Shown here: positions 1-11,675 of the stretch, piece after piece
How the letters are laid out: every line of letters starts with the position of its first letter
Position numbering within the stretch: the stretch's first letter is position 1
Source: Orientallactaga sibirica
Lineage: Eukaryota; Chordata; Mammalia; Rodentia; Dipodidae
Direction: 5' to 3'
Assembly (NCBI GenBank): GCA_036365145.1
Contig: JAEOAD010000024.1
Location: forward strand, 14,522,501 to 14,586,500
Length of the DNA stretch: 64,000 nt
Program-made: the position numbers and the translations under genes
The notes under the pieces: model-generated
Seen by the model: the letters and a program-made list of their open reading frames with translations, nothing else
Told to the model about the DNA's origin: nothing
Database searches by the model: none

Positions 1-34
1 ATGAAAGGTGTGAGCTACCATGATACCTGGCTTT
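1..34 (-). repeat. B1 SINE, antisense, cut by window edge
   Basis: The first bases resemble the left end of a B1 (7SL-derived SINE) read on the opposite strand: 'aaaggtgtgagctaccatg' is the degraded form of the usual 'aaaggcgtgcgccaccatg'. The rest lies outside the window. Confidence 0.55.
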
Positions 35-308
35 GGCCTGTTGTTGTTGTTATTGTTGCTGTTCTGTTTCTGTGTTTTGTTTTGTTTTGTTTTGTTTTGC
101 TTGGGTACTAAAAGCTAAGCATTTGACAATGGGGCACTTTTTAGTTCAGGCATGAAGGGTTCATTCCAGGGTGAATGTGGTTCTCTGGCATGGCATGAAG
201 CTGGTTTCAACAGTGAGTTGAGTGTGAACAAAGAGCCATGAATTTCAGGATGAAGCTTTCTCCCAGAGGATGAAATCTTGAGATTCTTAAACTTTTAAAC
301 TTAAGGGT

Positions 309-310
<2 letters not shown>

Positions 311-353
<43 letters not shown>
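311..353. repeat. (GT)n microsatellite
   Basis: About 20 almost uninterrupted GT dinucleotides, with one A near the right end. No neighbouring retroelement tail is evident. Confidence 0.95.
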
Positions 354-789
354 AAGCTTTCCTTGGCTTTCCTTGCTAAGCTTCCCACTAACAAGCCATG
401 TGGATGCTCATAAGAAAGAGAATGTAACTGTTTAGTGTTAATAAAGCGGAGCACAGATTATCACATTTGCAAACAACAGAAACCATAATGTTACTGTGAC
501 TTCACTCTTATGTTTTACTAATTTAAATGGAGGCCCAGGCAGACCTCAGATTAGCAGAAACCCTGGAATCTTTAAAAATAATGTTTTCTTCTGGGAGATC
601 TATGAGAGTAAGTTACAACACAGAAATTCTCTTACATTACTAACTACAGACTAACTCCTAAATCTCCTTCCAAGTAATTTCAGTCGACATCTGAAAAATA
701 TAATATGAATACTGAGTAATCTATGAAGTTGTCATTGCTTGTTTTATATTTAATTGAATATATTTGGTACGTTACATAACTTCATAAAT
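354..789. other. Unassigned AT-rich sequence
   Basis: No repeat or coding signal recognised. It is AT-rich with stop codons in all frames. Confidence 0.5.
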
Positions 790-945
790 TACAAAGCACT
801 TTCACAAATACTAGGCAATTTGAACCTCACAACACTAATAGATATATAGAGCTTGTCTGCTTGCTTTATTTGATATATGCAGAAATTGGGGTTCATAGAG
901 GCTAGATGATATAACTCTAAATGTTTACAATAAGGTTTAAATGTA
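790..945 (-). repeat. MIR SINE fragment, antisense
   Basis: Contains in order the antisense MIR landmarks: 'ttacaaagcactttcacaa', a 'gaacctcacaacac' block, then 'gcagaaattggggttcat' in place of the usual 'cagatgaggaaactgaggc'. Heavily diverged, as expected of an ancient mammalian SINE. Confidence 0.65.
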
Positions 946-1009
946 AAGAATGATTGTTGGCTACAAAGGGGAAATGGTTATAGTGGAGAAACTAAAAAGC
1001 ACCACTTTA

Positions 1010-1280
1010 GGGCTGGAGAGATGGCTTAGCGGTTAAAGCGCCTGCCTGTGAAGCCTAGGGATCCCAGTTCAATTCTCCAGGTCCCATAAACCAGATGCAC
1101 ATGGTGGCGCATGCATCTGGAGTTCGTTTACAGCGTCTGGAGGCCCTGGCACGCCCATTCTCTCCCTCTCTCTCTCTCTTTCTCGCTGTCCCTCTCTCCC
1201 TCTTTATCTCTTTCTCTCCCTCCCTTTCACTGTAAATAAATTAATGAATGAATAAATAAAAAGAAAGAAAATTAAAAGAA
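1010..1280 (+). repeat. Dip-type SINE (B2 superfamily), sense
   Basis: Reference copy for the most common repeat here. Parts in order: tRNA-like head with an A-box-like 'tggcttagcggtt' and a B-box-like 'agttcaattctcc' (internal RNA polymerase III promoter); a non-tRNA body with 'ccagatgcacatgg' and 'tctggagttcgtttac'; a CT-rich tract; an A-rich tail with AATAAA motifs. Such SINEs are non-coding and moved by LINE-1 machinery. A perfect 16-bp target-site duplication (TSD) lies at 994-1009 and 1281-1296. The name Dip is from memory; B2-superfamily membership is firmer. Confidence 0.92.
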
Positions 1281-1408
1281 AAAAAGCACCACTTTAAGCA
1301 AGTGACCAAGGTCAACAATGCCAATGAAGAAACATCAACAGTTGGCACCTGTGATATTCTGCACTGAACTGATATGTCATCATTTATATGGGATTGTTAC
1401 CCCAAATA

Positions 1409-1450
1409 AATACATAACCTGGGTCACAAAATACATAACCTGGGTCACAA
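1409..1450. repeat. 21-bp direct tandem duplication
   Basis: Two adjacent copies of a 21-bp unit containing 'catacataacctgggtcac' like sequence (1409-1429 and 1430-1450), essentially identical. A small recent local duplication. Confidence 0.85.
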
Positions 1451-1543
1451 GAGGACATTAGCCCACCCAAACTGAAGGACATTCTATTAGAGCATTGTCA
1501 AGTAATCCACAAACGTGTCCAGGCCATAAAAGACAAAAGACTA

Positions 1544-1771
1544 GCCCTGGAGAGATGGCTTAGCAGTTAAGGCACTTGCTGGCAAAGCCAAAGGATGCAG
1601 GTTCAATTTCCCAGTACCCACATCAGCCAGATGCACAAGGCGATGGCACCTGCATCTAGGCCTCATTTCCAGTGGCTAGAGGCCCTGGCATGCCCATTCT
1701 CTATCTACCTCTGTCTCTTTCCCTCTCTCTCAAATATTTTAAAATGTATTTTTAAATATATGTATTTTTTA
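1544..1771 (+). repeat. Dip-type SINE, sense
   Basis: Complete head, B box ('ggttcaatttccc'), body and CT-rich end with a degraded A/T tail. TSD AAAAGACTA at 1535-1543 and 1772-1780. Confidence 0.88.
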
Positions 1772-1780
1772 AAAAGACTA

Positions 1781-4079
1781 AAGACATGTCAGGGATGGTG
1801 GGAGTTTAAGTAATCATGACAGCTACATGCAGTTTGTGAACCAAATTCTGTCCTCTGAAAAGGACATTAGAAAGGCAGAAGGCTAGATCTGAATAAGGTC
1901 CATAGATCAATTAATAGTAGTACCCTTGTGATCGCTGAGCTTGGTAACATTGCTGATTGCACTAGGGCTATGTAATATGCTAATATTTGGGAAATCAGTG
2001 AGGGAAGGTATATGGGAGGGCCTTCTGGGTAGTTCTTTAGTATTTTGTGAAGCTGAATTTTTTTTTAAAAATGAAAGCAGAAATAATGAGTCTATCCTCA
2101 ATGACAATTTAGATAAGCCTCAAAATTCACTTACCAATTTAACTAAATGGGGCATTATTCGTTTAGATAAAGCATCTATTAATTGGAAATTTGTTGTTTT
2201 CACCAGGCAGCTCTTCTATATTCTACCATGGAATTCTGAGTAGGTAAAGACTAGGCCCTTGGATTTGGATAAATTCTATTTTTATTTCTCAGTCCTTCCA
2301 CTTTCCACCCACATGAAACTGAAGTTCCCGATCTAAAATAGTGATAAATGGCAGTGGCATAGGATTGCTGAAGGATAGAAGGCATCAGGGTGTAGTAAGC
2401 CCTCAACTAAGATTGGTGCAGGTTGCAGCTTTGGAACTATAATTCAGTCTAAATATAAAGGTGAGGAAAGACAGCTTTGTGCTCCATGATCCCTTTTTTG
2501 TCAAAGGACTGCTGGTGTTGATATTTCAGTCGATTTAAGCAGATAGGCATCCTCAAAGCCACCTGGAGCGTGCTCATCTCATGAGTGCAGGAGGGAAAGA
2601 CTGTCATTTACACAAGTTCCCCCAGAGATATTTTGAAAATGATAAGTGACTCCCTCCATGGAACACATCTCAGTTGTCACTGCCACATGTGGAGCGCACT
2701 GTGTGCTGTCCCTAGAGGACAGTGGAACAAAGAGGCTGTGGGTGCCCAGGAACAGGCAGCAGGGAAGAATCCAGGATTGCTACCAAGGTCCAGCTAGGCC
2801 TGCCCCCAAGTGGGCGGATGAGGCTTTAAATACTTGGAAAGGCTCTTCAAAGAACAATTAAAAAACAACCTCCCATGGTGGGAGGCCAGTCCTGCTGGGA
2901 AGCGCCTGCTTTCATTCCCCAGGGCGGAATTCCCAGGCTTCTGGATCCTGGTGGAGTGCCCTTGGCAGTGAACGCTCAAGCGTGGTGTTCCTTTTCACTT
3001 TCCTGGGGATCCAAGTGGTGGTTTGGAGGAGCACGCGGGGGTGAAGAGTGTGTGGCCTTCCTGATGCTGCAAGAGATTTGAAGTCTGCAGGTGGGGCGGC
3101 AGGGGCGGGGGAGGTGGGGGGTGGAGGTTTCTGAACATAGCAAGGTGAAGTTCATTTGGTGGACAGTGTTCTGCCATGGGTGTTGTTTATTTCAAATTTT
3201 ATCCTGCAGAGTTCCTGTGGGCTTATGACACATCAATCCATAACCAAACACTCTCTAAGCTGTGTCCTGGGGTTACGTGATGAGATTGTGTGACTTTGGG
3301 CTTGCGAGATTGAGGTCAGCATGGAGCTGAGAACTTGGTATAGTAAACTGAAATTCCAAGAAATTCCCCTATTTGGCAAAAAGACTGAAGGAAAAATTGT
3401 GGTCTATGCGCACGTTTTAAGGCATTTAATTAACGTTTTTTGAAAAAAAATTTCTAAAAAAGAAATTACTATGAAAAGAAGGCAACGCATAATCCTACAG
3501 GGCATTCAACTTTCTTTACAATAATATGAAAAGATGTAATAAATATGTTAGCGACCTGATGTGATCTATACAATAACTTTAATATGCTTTAAATATTTCA
3601 ATCATAACAATCCAAAGTATCCATTTATTCAATCATCTCACAAGTATCTTTTGAGTGTCTCTTATGTGGCAGAAGTATACACAAGCCAAGATTTAAGGAG
3701 CATATGGTCAATGTTTTTTCATGACTTCATAGTTTTCCCTTCATAAGAAAGCTTCTATAATGTTACGAGCATCCAGGGACCTCTTTCCCATCAACACTGA
3801 TCCTTGAGTGGCCGTGCTGTACGCACACAGACTGACTCTGGCGTGTCTGACGTGGTGGAAGAGAGAGTGAGTAATCGTGAGAGGGTTGCAGAAAGCAGTC
3901 CTGTCTGAGCAGAGCAGTAAAAAGGGAGGCTGCACATTCCCAAAGTATATACGCTTCTTTCTCACTATGAGGCCAATAGCAGTATGATCCTGCTGGGGGG
4001 TGGGGGAGGGTGTGAATGCATGATCAAAAAAAAAAAAAAAGAATTATAGTGATTCTATGAGATCATTTAATGTGCAAGT
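1781..4079. other. Unassigned sequence with a G-rich tract
   Basis: About 2.3 kb in which I recognise no repeat family or gene. Short open frames (up to 100 codons) show no recognisable domain. A G-run cluster sits at 3093-3121 and a poly(A) run at about 4027-4040. A locally more GC-rich part lies at about 2680-3120, too CpG-poor to call a CpG island by eye. Confidence 0.5.
3093..3121 (+). other. Possible G-quadruplex motif
   Basis: Four runs of 4-6 G separated by loops of 1-5 bases (GGGG-CGGCA-GGGG-C-GGGGG-AGGT-GGGGGG), fitting the G3+N1-7 pattern on the plus strand. Folding and function are not shown by sequence alone. Confidence 0.7.
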
Positions 4080-4092
4080 CCAAATTGTCTTT

Positions 4093-4690
4093 GTTTATGA
4101 GTGTGTGTGTGTATACCCACACATACATACATACATGTGTGTGCATGGTGCATATATATGTGAGTGCATGTGTATGAACATGCATGTGCTGGCCAGAGGA
4201 CAATCTTGGGTGCTATTCTGCCACTTGTTGCTTTTTTTCTAATATTTTTGTTTACTTTTTATGTATTTATTTGAGAGCAACAGACAGACAGAGAGAGAAA
4301 GAGGCAGATAGAGAATGGGTGCGCCAGGGCCTCCTGCCACTGCAAATGAACTCCAGATGTATGTGTCACCTTGTGCATCTGGCTTATGTGGGTCCTGGGC
4401 AATCAAGCCTCGAAATGGGGTCCTTAGGCTTCACAGGCAAGTACTTAACCACTAAGCCATCTCTCCAGGCCCCCTCCCTTTTTTCTGAGGCAGAATCTAC
4501 CATTGGCCAAGTAGGTAAGACAGGCCAGCCAGCCAGCGAACCCCAGGATCCATCTGTCTCTGTGTGTCTGTCTACCTTAGCACTGAGATGACAGGCACGG
4601 GCCACCACACCCTAACTTTTCTTTTTCATGTGGACTCTGGGGATCAAACTCAAGTCCTCAAGCTTTCCAGGTGAGCTCTTTATCAACTGT
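4093..4690 (-). repeat. Old B3-like SINE, antisense, split by a Dip
   Basis: 4093-4225 has GT-rich sequence ending in 'ctggccagaggacaatcttgg'; 4476-4690 resumes with 'ggactctggggatcaaactc'. These two blocks occur in this order in antisense B3-type SINEs. The Dip at about 4226-4475 separates them. Family assignment is tentative. Confidence 0.5.
4226..4475 (-). repeat. Dip-type SINE, antisense
   Basis: Reads tail to head: ATTT-rich tail, GA-rich tract, 'ccactgcaaatgaactccag', and 'taagccatctctccagg'. Inserted in an older B3-like SINE. Boundaries approximate. Confidence 0.9.
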
Positions 4691-5619
4691 ACTAGAGATA
4701 GAAAGATGGCAGAAATGAGAGAGGAGAGGAGAGGAACATGGAAGGATAGGCAGCTATCTTCCTCCACTTCCCCTACCCTGTTCCTCGCCCACATGTGACT
4801 GATGTTGTGGCATGAGCAGCCTCCACTGCTCCTTCCACTTCTCTGCTTCAGGAGAGGAACCCGCTGAGGCACAATGGATGGAAGCTCTAAAAGGGCACAA
4901 CCATGGGATTTGATGCCCAGATCATGCAAAGAAAGACTGCCCCTGGAAACCAACTTGAGATGAGCAACAGGTGGTTGTTACGGCGTTCACCTGAGCTGCG
5001 GATATGATTGACACATTTCTCAGTCCATTCAATAGAAATTGTCACTGTAGTCTTACGTATTCCCCATTGAATAATAATGATATGGGAATCAATGAGGCAG
5101 CAATTGGACAGGGCAGAATTTGTTAGCATAGGTTGTCAATGTTTATTCAACCTAGTCAATGGGGTTTGGGAAGGTTTATTCTATCTGAGAAAAACATGTA
5201 TTCTATCTGATTAAAACATGGTGAACTTGGTACTTGAGACAAAGTCAGTCTGTCCATCTGTCTATCATCTGTCTTTCTATGGTTCATCAAGTATCTATCA
5301 GCCATCTATCTATCCATCTGTCATCTGCACATCCTGATATCATTTGTGTTGTTCCTTCTTGCTACAACAGATTTGGATCTTCAACATCGACTCCGTGTTT
5401 TCTGAAAGTCCTCTCTTTCTCTTCCTAACCCATCAGACATTACCTTGACTTCATAACCTTCATGGAGTTTGCTGTTCTCACTACTCAGTTCCTTTCTCTT
5501 TTGGGGCGGGGGGAACCACACCCTCTAATCCCTTAGCCTCCATAAAGAGCCTGTATTTTATGCCTGTTTCCTCAGTTTTTTCTTAGGTGTTTAATGCTAT
5601 TATTCCCAAATTCTATCAT
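4691..5619. other. Unassigned sequence with degenerate CTAT/CATC repeats
   Basis: No gene seen. 5240-5335 is a degenerate tetranucleotide tract of CTAT, CATC and TCTG units, likely a decayed microsatellite. Confidence 0.5.
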
Positions 5620-5788
5620 TATTTCGTGTCTAGAATACCATTTCCTATTTCTCCCTCTTACCTGTCTGACTTTTCAGTTTCCTACAGTAACCTTCATCCC
5701 TTCACCTTCTCCCTCAGTGTTTGATAAAGGTCCTTCCTCTATTCCCTCACTGAGAAATCTCACTCCTCCCTACATCTAAACCACTTAT
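5620..5788 (+). repeat. Possible L2 LINE 3' fragment
   Basis: The order 'tctagaataccatttccta', 'ctccctcttacctgtctga', 'ccttcatcccttcac' resembles the end of L2 ORF2, usually read as '...tggaatgcccttcc...'. Very diverged. Confidence 0.35.
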
Positions 5789-5798
5789 ATTCCCGGCA

Positions 5799-5976
5799 TT
5801 TTTTTTGTTTTGTTTTGGTTTTTTTCATTTTTCAGTTTTTTGAGGTAGGGTCTCACTCTAGCCCAGGCTGACCTGGAATTCGCTATGTAATCTCAGGGTG
5901 GCCTCGAACTTATGGTGATCCTCCTACCTTTGCCTCCCGAATGCTGGGATAAAAGGCATGCACCACCACGCCCAGC
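5799..5976 (-). repeat. B1 SINE, antisense
   Basis: Full antisense B1: T-rich tail, 'gaggtagggtctcactctag', 'cccaggctgacctggaattc', ending 'gcatgcaccaccacgcccag'. TSD ATTCCCGGCA at 5789-5798 and 5977-5986. Confidence 0.95.
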
Positions 5977-6289
5977 ATTCCCGGCACTTTTCAAACACCC
6001 TTCTCTGCCTCAGTTTTTTCTGCTCTGACATTGGAAAGCAAAGTAAGTCAAAACTCACCTTGTTTGAAAGTGAACGGGCTTCTGCCAGCAGTGTGTCCGT
6101 GAACCAAGTAACTGAGCACCAAACTTGGGCTTTGTAAACTCAGTTCTCTCTTTCACCTCCCACAGTCAAAACTTCACCTCCCTAACACCTCCTAATCCTT
6201 ATCCTTCGATCCCTTTTTAGTGTCTCCCCTTCCCCATGTAAGTTTGGAGAATTTAAATAGCTTTACAAAGTGATTTTTCTGCCCTTATT

Positions 6290-6490
6290 CATGGGCACCA
6301 CTAATTGATATCTATACTTCAGCCAAAGCAATAATTTCAAAATTCGTATCTAACTAAATCACTTCGATGCTGAAAACCCTTAGTGGCCGCCCCGTGTTTT
6401 GTGGGCTTTGGAGGTGTGTGCTGAAGCACTCCTGATGTAGCCCACCTTCTTCTGAACTCCAACCTCTCCTTTTCCTGATGCTACAGTCTA
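6290..6490 (+). repeat. L2 LINE fragment, sense
   Basis: 'ctaaatcacttcgatgctga' then 'aaacccttagtggccgcccc' and 'gaactccaacctctcc' are in L2 order ('aaaaccctt-cagtggctcccc ... '). Diverged and probably interrupted. Confidence 0.55.
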
Positions 6491-7923
6491 GGGTCTAGCA
6501 GTGGCCCAGCAAAAAAGCAAACAACAACAACGATGACAACAAAGAAATAAAACAAAAGCTCACATATTGAATAGCTCAAGTAAAGATTCCACAGGCTTTT
6601 ATCATGTCTTAAAAGATAGACTCAGATGGTTAAGAGTAATTAGGCTTGATATTTCATTTGCCTCCATCAGCATGCACACTCATGTATGCATTCGGTTGAA
6701 TTTTGTCATTCTTGGATATTCTCTTGATAGCCTCCTATGTTATTCATCCCAGCTGTTGAGGGTCCGTGTGTTGATCTAGCATCCATCTGATACTCGCTCC
6801 CTCGAGAAAAGAAGCCGCTTCATCTTCTAACAAAATGGAAACATTTAACATCACATTGCCAGGATCTGAGGCTCTCTAGCAATAGCACATGCCATTAATT
6901 TCAGCCTTTGATGATCCAGGAAGTATGGAAATTTTCCACCCCCTACTCCTTTGCGAGATTCACAATTCTGCCAAGTTTGAAACTCATCAGGACATTTACA
7001 AGCTAAATTTTGAGCTGTAGAAAAAATAAACCCCTATGTCTTTAGTTAGGAGCTTTTTAAAGAGCATTCAAACAAAGCAGTATAGTGAGGGAGTCAAATA
7101 ATGCATACCATTTCAAGCTTGTCCAGAAACAAAGAGTACTGGTGATGTTGATTATGGATAAATTCCTAAGACTGCCCAGTTAGGTGAACCTAGAATGTTT
7201 CCTTTACAATGGGATGTCGGGAAGAAAGTAGAAAGAAAGTAGACTTTTATACTTTTAAGATTTAAGATATTTTAGTTTATTATCTACAAATCAAATTATG
7301 TCCATTGTAGAATAATTACAAAAAACAAATGAGAACTGTTTTTTGTTTTGTTTTGTTTTTTTCTTGCCAACTTTCCCTTGTGGTAACAGCATCTTCAAGC
7401 ACTGTAACATACAGACTGGAGAGCACATATTCTGGCGGCTAGCAAGGGAAAACAGCTTTCCTCCGGGTAAGAAGAATGGGAGAACACTGGCCGCCTTGAA
7501 GCTGACATGGAGACATGAGGGCTTTGCCCCTTGTGATCAGGTAGTAAATGAGCCCAGACAAGAAGACGTTTGGACCAGCACGAAGAAACGACAGCTTGGT
7601 AGAGGGTGACCTACAGAGGGCATTGCTAGGTCACTCCAACATCCACATTCTACACTTCCCAGGAAAATGTACTATTCTTCATATTTTAGGATCGTAAGAG
7701 ATATAGCAAGTGTGGTCCAGAATCCCACTAGCCATCATTTCAGGTCAATCTAAATTGGAAATCATGACATTCTCAGCATAATGTTATTTTCTGAATAAAA
7801 CAGAAGTTATCAATTGGAAATGGACATATAACTAAATACCCCCCCCCCTTCATTTGGGGACTAGCACATAGAACATATATGTGTGTGTATATATGGAATA
7901 ATGTAAATTAAAAATACTTCAAA
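6491..7923. other. Unassigned sequence including a possible exon
   Basis: No repeat family recognised. It contains the splice-site-flanked segment at 7390-7466, listed separately, and a C-run at 7841-7850. Confidence 0.4.
7390..7466 (+). other. Candidate exon flanked by splice-like sites
   Basis: Upstream, 7337-7387 is T-rich then pyrimidine-rich and ends in 'gtggtaacag', a plausible branch/polypyrimidine/AG acceptor. Downstream, 7467 begins 'gtaagaag', close to the consensus donor. The 77-bp interval lies outside the repeats I recognise. A frame of 88 codons crosses it and both sites, but there is no recognisable protein domain. It could be an untranslated or lncRNA exon, or chance. Confidence 0.2.
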
Positions 7924-7937
7924 CTAAAATATATTTT

Positions 7938-8153
7938 AATATTTGTATTTTATTTTTTATGTATTTATTTCAGAGAGAAAGGAAAGAGAGAGAGAGAGAG
8001 AATATGGATGTGCAAGGATCTCCAGACACGGCAAATGAACTCTAGATGCATGCACCACCATGCGCATCTGGCTTACATGGGTACTGGGGAATTGAGCCTA
8101 GGTCCTTAGACTTTGAAGGCAAGTTCCTTAACTATTAGGCCATCTCTACAGCC
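7938..8153 (-). repeat. Dip-type SINE, antisense
   Basis: Tail-to-head copy with 'catgcgcatctggcttacat' and 'ggccatctctacagccc'. TSD CTAAAATATATTTT at 7924-7937 and 8154-8167. Confidence 0.9.
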
Positions 8154-8167
8154 CTAAAATATATTTT

Positions 8168-8634
8168 TTAAAAAGAAAAAACTACCCAGATTTGTGGGAA
8201 GCAACAAACAGTAATGAAAGTTTTAGCTTTAAATGGTATATTAGAATAAAAATTAAATGAGTATTTTTGGCCAATCTGAAAAGTTAGGAGGGTAATACAG
8301 CTTTTTAAAACAGTAAAAAAAGAGACAACAGCAAAAATTATTGAAAAAATATCCATTGCTTTAGAGAAAAATACCAGATCAATAGCTTATTCTTAGAAGC
8401 TAATAAAACAGATAAATCTTTGGTGAGATTTCTTAAAGACAAAACTAGTGAAGAAGCAAAGAACATCAGAAGCCTTAAAAGAGGGGCATATCTACAGATG
8501 CAGCCTACATAGAAAATAGTAAGAAAATTCAATAATTTTGTGTTCATAAATCTGCATAATTGAGTAAACAGGCAATTTCCTGGGAAAAGTAACTCATCAA
8601 AACTGACTCATGAAAACTACTGTATTCCTGGGTG

Positions 8635-8688
<54 letters not shown>

Positions 8689-9313
8689 GGTGCTGGCCAA
8701 GTTGTTTTACACATTATAATAACTATTCATAAATTGGATCATTCTTTTCATATCCAACTGCTCAGGAAACTCATGGAAAGAAAGGAGGTTCCCTAATGCT
8801 TAGTTATGGATACATACAGAGCGTGAGATACTTGAATTATCCAAACAAAATCAGGCCTCGGTCTCCTTCATCCTCATAAATGTAAACTTTCTCTTAAACA
8901 AAGTCAGACCTAGCAATGCATTTATTTAAATATATTTTCCACAGTGCCAAGAAAAAAATGAAAATCCATATGATCTTCTTAAGGGTGATAGAAAAGTGGA
9001 TCAAGTTTAGCAAGTTCTGAGTTGATAAATATAGTTAGAAAATGAAGAATGAGTGATTACCTCGTACTCATAATAAGTATCTCTCACATAACCCATCATC
9101 AACATCAGAGACTATGAGAAAAATGTAAGAGATTCCATTGAAATATGGAGCAAGAGAAAGAAACCCACTATAATCACTGATGCCACACTCTTACCTCGTA
9201 CATGACCAATAAGTAAGTGTGAATAATATGATCATAAATTCTCAGGATGCCAAATAAGCAGCAGAAAATAAGGGCGTTCAGAGGCCAGGGATTGATGATC
9301 ACAATTCAAAAAG
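8168..9313. other. Unassigned AT-rich sequence
   Basis: No gene or repeat family recognised other than the (CA)n tract at 8637-8687. Confidence 0.5.
8637..8687. repeat. (AC)n microsatellite
   Basis: About 25 perfect AC units; likely length-polymorphic. Confidence 0.97.
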
Positions 9314-9323
9314 CAATAATTTG

Positions 9324-9541
9324 GGCTGGAGAAGTGGCTTAGAAGTTAAGGCATTTGCCTGTGAAGCCTAAGGACCCTGGTTCAATTCTCCAGGTCCCAC
9401 GTAAGCCAGATGCACAAGGAGACGCATGAGTCTGGAGTTCATTTGCAGTGGCTAGAGGCCCTGGTGCACCCATTCTCTCTCTCCTTCCCTATTTACATCT
9501 CTAATAAATAAATCAATAAAAATAAAATCTTTTTAAAAAAT
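9324..9541 (+). repeat. Dip-type SINE, sense
   Basis: Full copy with B-box-like 'ggttcaattctcc'. TSD CAATAATTTG at 9314-9323 and 9542-9551. Confidence 0.92.
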
Positions 9542-9551
9542 CAATAATTTG

Positions 9552-10625
9552 ACTTATGGTATCTAATCCAGAAATATGATTTAGAAAAGATATACTATTA
9601 ACAACAAAAATATAAGGTACCTAGAAATAAATTGAAGAAAGTGTATGTAAGTGCTTCTTAGAAATAGTTATAATATTACCAAAAGATATTAGAGATTTTA
9701 TAATTGCTACAGTACACTGTCTAGTAATGAGAAGAATTGATATTAAAAATGATGTCAGTTCTCCCATATTGCAGCTACAACCTTATGCAAAGCTTGACCC
9801 AAGATATGATGCATTACATTGCAAAAAGCCAATGGGCCACGTGCTTACTTTATTCCCTTTTATATAAAATGGCATCCGCCAAAAGCAAAATCAAACTGTC
9901 TGTTAGTGAACACACACAAAATTGAAGGTGAGGGTGCTTTTCTTTTCTCACACTAACTGACCCTGTACCCGACGTCAGATGCTGACAATCTAACATACCG
10001 CCTGAAGATTAGTATGTGGTATCCTGGCCAGTCTTATTGGGGGAGATTATGATTCAAGGAAGATACTCAGTAGCTAGATGAGGTGACACAGTGTGCATAG
10101 CTTTGCTCGTTGTCCTACTCTGATTGTTGGGTGCCCACTGTTCTCAAAAATAAGGCCAGAGACCAGCTTTGTTTAGCTATGATGGTCAGTAAGGAAAAAT
10201 GAACACTGCCCATTCCCCCGCATGGGGCCAGGTGCCTACCCGGGGAGTGCATAGGAGCCTCTAGCCAGGCATTGTCCACCTCAGCTTCCACCCTTTAGTC
10301 TGGCAAACCCTGTCCTGTTCCCTCCGTTACTCAAGTGAAACGACAGGACAGATAGATGGGCTTCCAGAGTGGAACTTTGCTTGCTTGCCCCACAGATGTC
10401 GCAGAGAAGGGGCACCCGACTCAGGATTGGGCCTTGTCCTTTTATGAATGGGCCAGTTTGTTATGAATGTGACACAGTTTACTCAGCCTTTCTTTGAAGC
10501 ATTCCATTTTTATTCTTTTTTTCCCTTTGCTTTCCTTTTTTCCCTCTCATTCTCATCTATACAACATCTTCCCTGTCATTGTCACTATATTTGTTTTGTT
10601 CATTTCTCTCGCCTTACCCTATGTG
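9552..10625. other. Unassigned sequence
   Basis: No gene recognised. 10000-10440 is more GC-rich than its surroundings, with short frames only. Confidence 0.5.
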
Positions 10626-10633
10626 CTCTTTCT

Positions 10634-10846
10634 AAAATATTTTATTTATTTATTTGAGAAAGAGAAAAAGGCAGAGAGAGTGAGAGAAAGAGAAAATGGT
10701 CATAACCAGGGCCTCCAGCCACTGCAAACAAACCCTAGATGCATGCACCACCTTGTGCATCTGGCTTACATGGGTCCTGAGGAATCAAACCTGGGTACTT
10801 AGGCTTTGCAGGCAAGTGTCTTAACCGTGAAGCCATCTCTCCAGCC
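10634..10846 (-). repeat. Dip-type SINE, antisense
   Basis: 'ttatttatttatttgagaaa', GA-rich tract, 'ggcctccagccactgcaaac', 'aagccatctctccagccc'. TSD not clear. Confidence 0.9.
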
Positions 10847-10849
10847 CTG

Positions 10850-11436
10850 CGCTTATTTTTCTACCCTCCCCAACTCCATCTTCTCCAGTTACTGAGTATA
10901 ACTGGTGCCTGTATGATGTTGCCCTGGTTCCCTTCCCTGACCCCATTCTCTGAGCCGTCTGGCACTCACTCTTCTAAATACTTCCCACCTCTCACCACGT
11001 GGCATCCTGCAGGCTATATCATTTTAACACAATGAATTAGCGAAGCTCCCTGGGCAGCAGATGGACAGGAACAGAATAATACATGATCCAAATGAGGGGT
11101 CTGTGCTCTGGCTACTTCCAAGCTTCCTCCTCTATTGCCAAATATGTTTCTTTTAGTTTCTTTTTTGTGTAGGCAGATAACATTTCAGATAACACTCCAG
11201 AGATTAATTATCATGAATTAGTACAGTTCAATTTTTACTGCTATTTTTTTTATTACTTGATAGCTAAATGTTGGCTTAGCTATTAACCTAGAAATTCTCA
11301 TCAGAACTAACTTTCTGGGTTATTTTATCAACAAGACCATGGTACAAGTGACCAGATTCTCAGTTGTGCTTATGAAAATTGAAATGACTTGTGTGTGCCT
11401 CAAGAAATTAAAAGCCAGTGATTCGTAGATTTCAGA
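10850..11436. other. Unassigned sequence
   Basis: Nothing recognised. Confidence 0.5.
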
Positions 11437-11446
11437 GGGAGACAGT

Positions 11447-11666
11447 ACTTTTTTAAAAAGATTTTTATTTGTATTAGAGACAGAGGGAGGGAAAGAGAGA
11501 AAGGGAGAGTGAGAATGGGTGCGCCAGGGCCTGTAGCCACTGCAAACGAACTCCAGACGTGTGCGCCCCCTTGTGCATCTGGTTTACGTGGGACCTGGAG
11601 AATTGAACTAGGGTCCTTAGGCTTCACAGGCAAACGCCTTATCCGCTAAGCCATCTCTTCAGCCCA
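11447..11666 (-). repeat. Dip-type SINE, antisense
   Basis: Complete antisense copy. TSD GGAGACAGT at 11438-11446 and 11667-11675. Confidence 0.92.
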
Positions 11667-11675
11667 GGAGACAGT

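Noticed and set aside
1010..1280. tRNA gene in the SINE heads
   Set aside because: A- and B-box-like motifs are present, but no cloverleaf acceptor stem or anticodon arm is preserved; these are SINE promoters.
4184..4591. 135-codon plus-strand frame with RERE/DRQREKE-type low-complexity protein
   Set aside because: It translates an antisense Dip SINE; many frames in the window share this 'PLQTNSRCMHH..HLAYVGP' peptide for the same reason.
8637..8687. Possible Z-DNA regulatory site at (AC)n
   Set aside because: (AC)n tracts are common in rodents and nothing nearby suggests a promoter.
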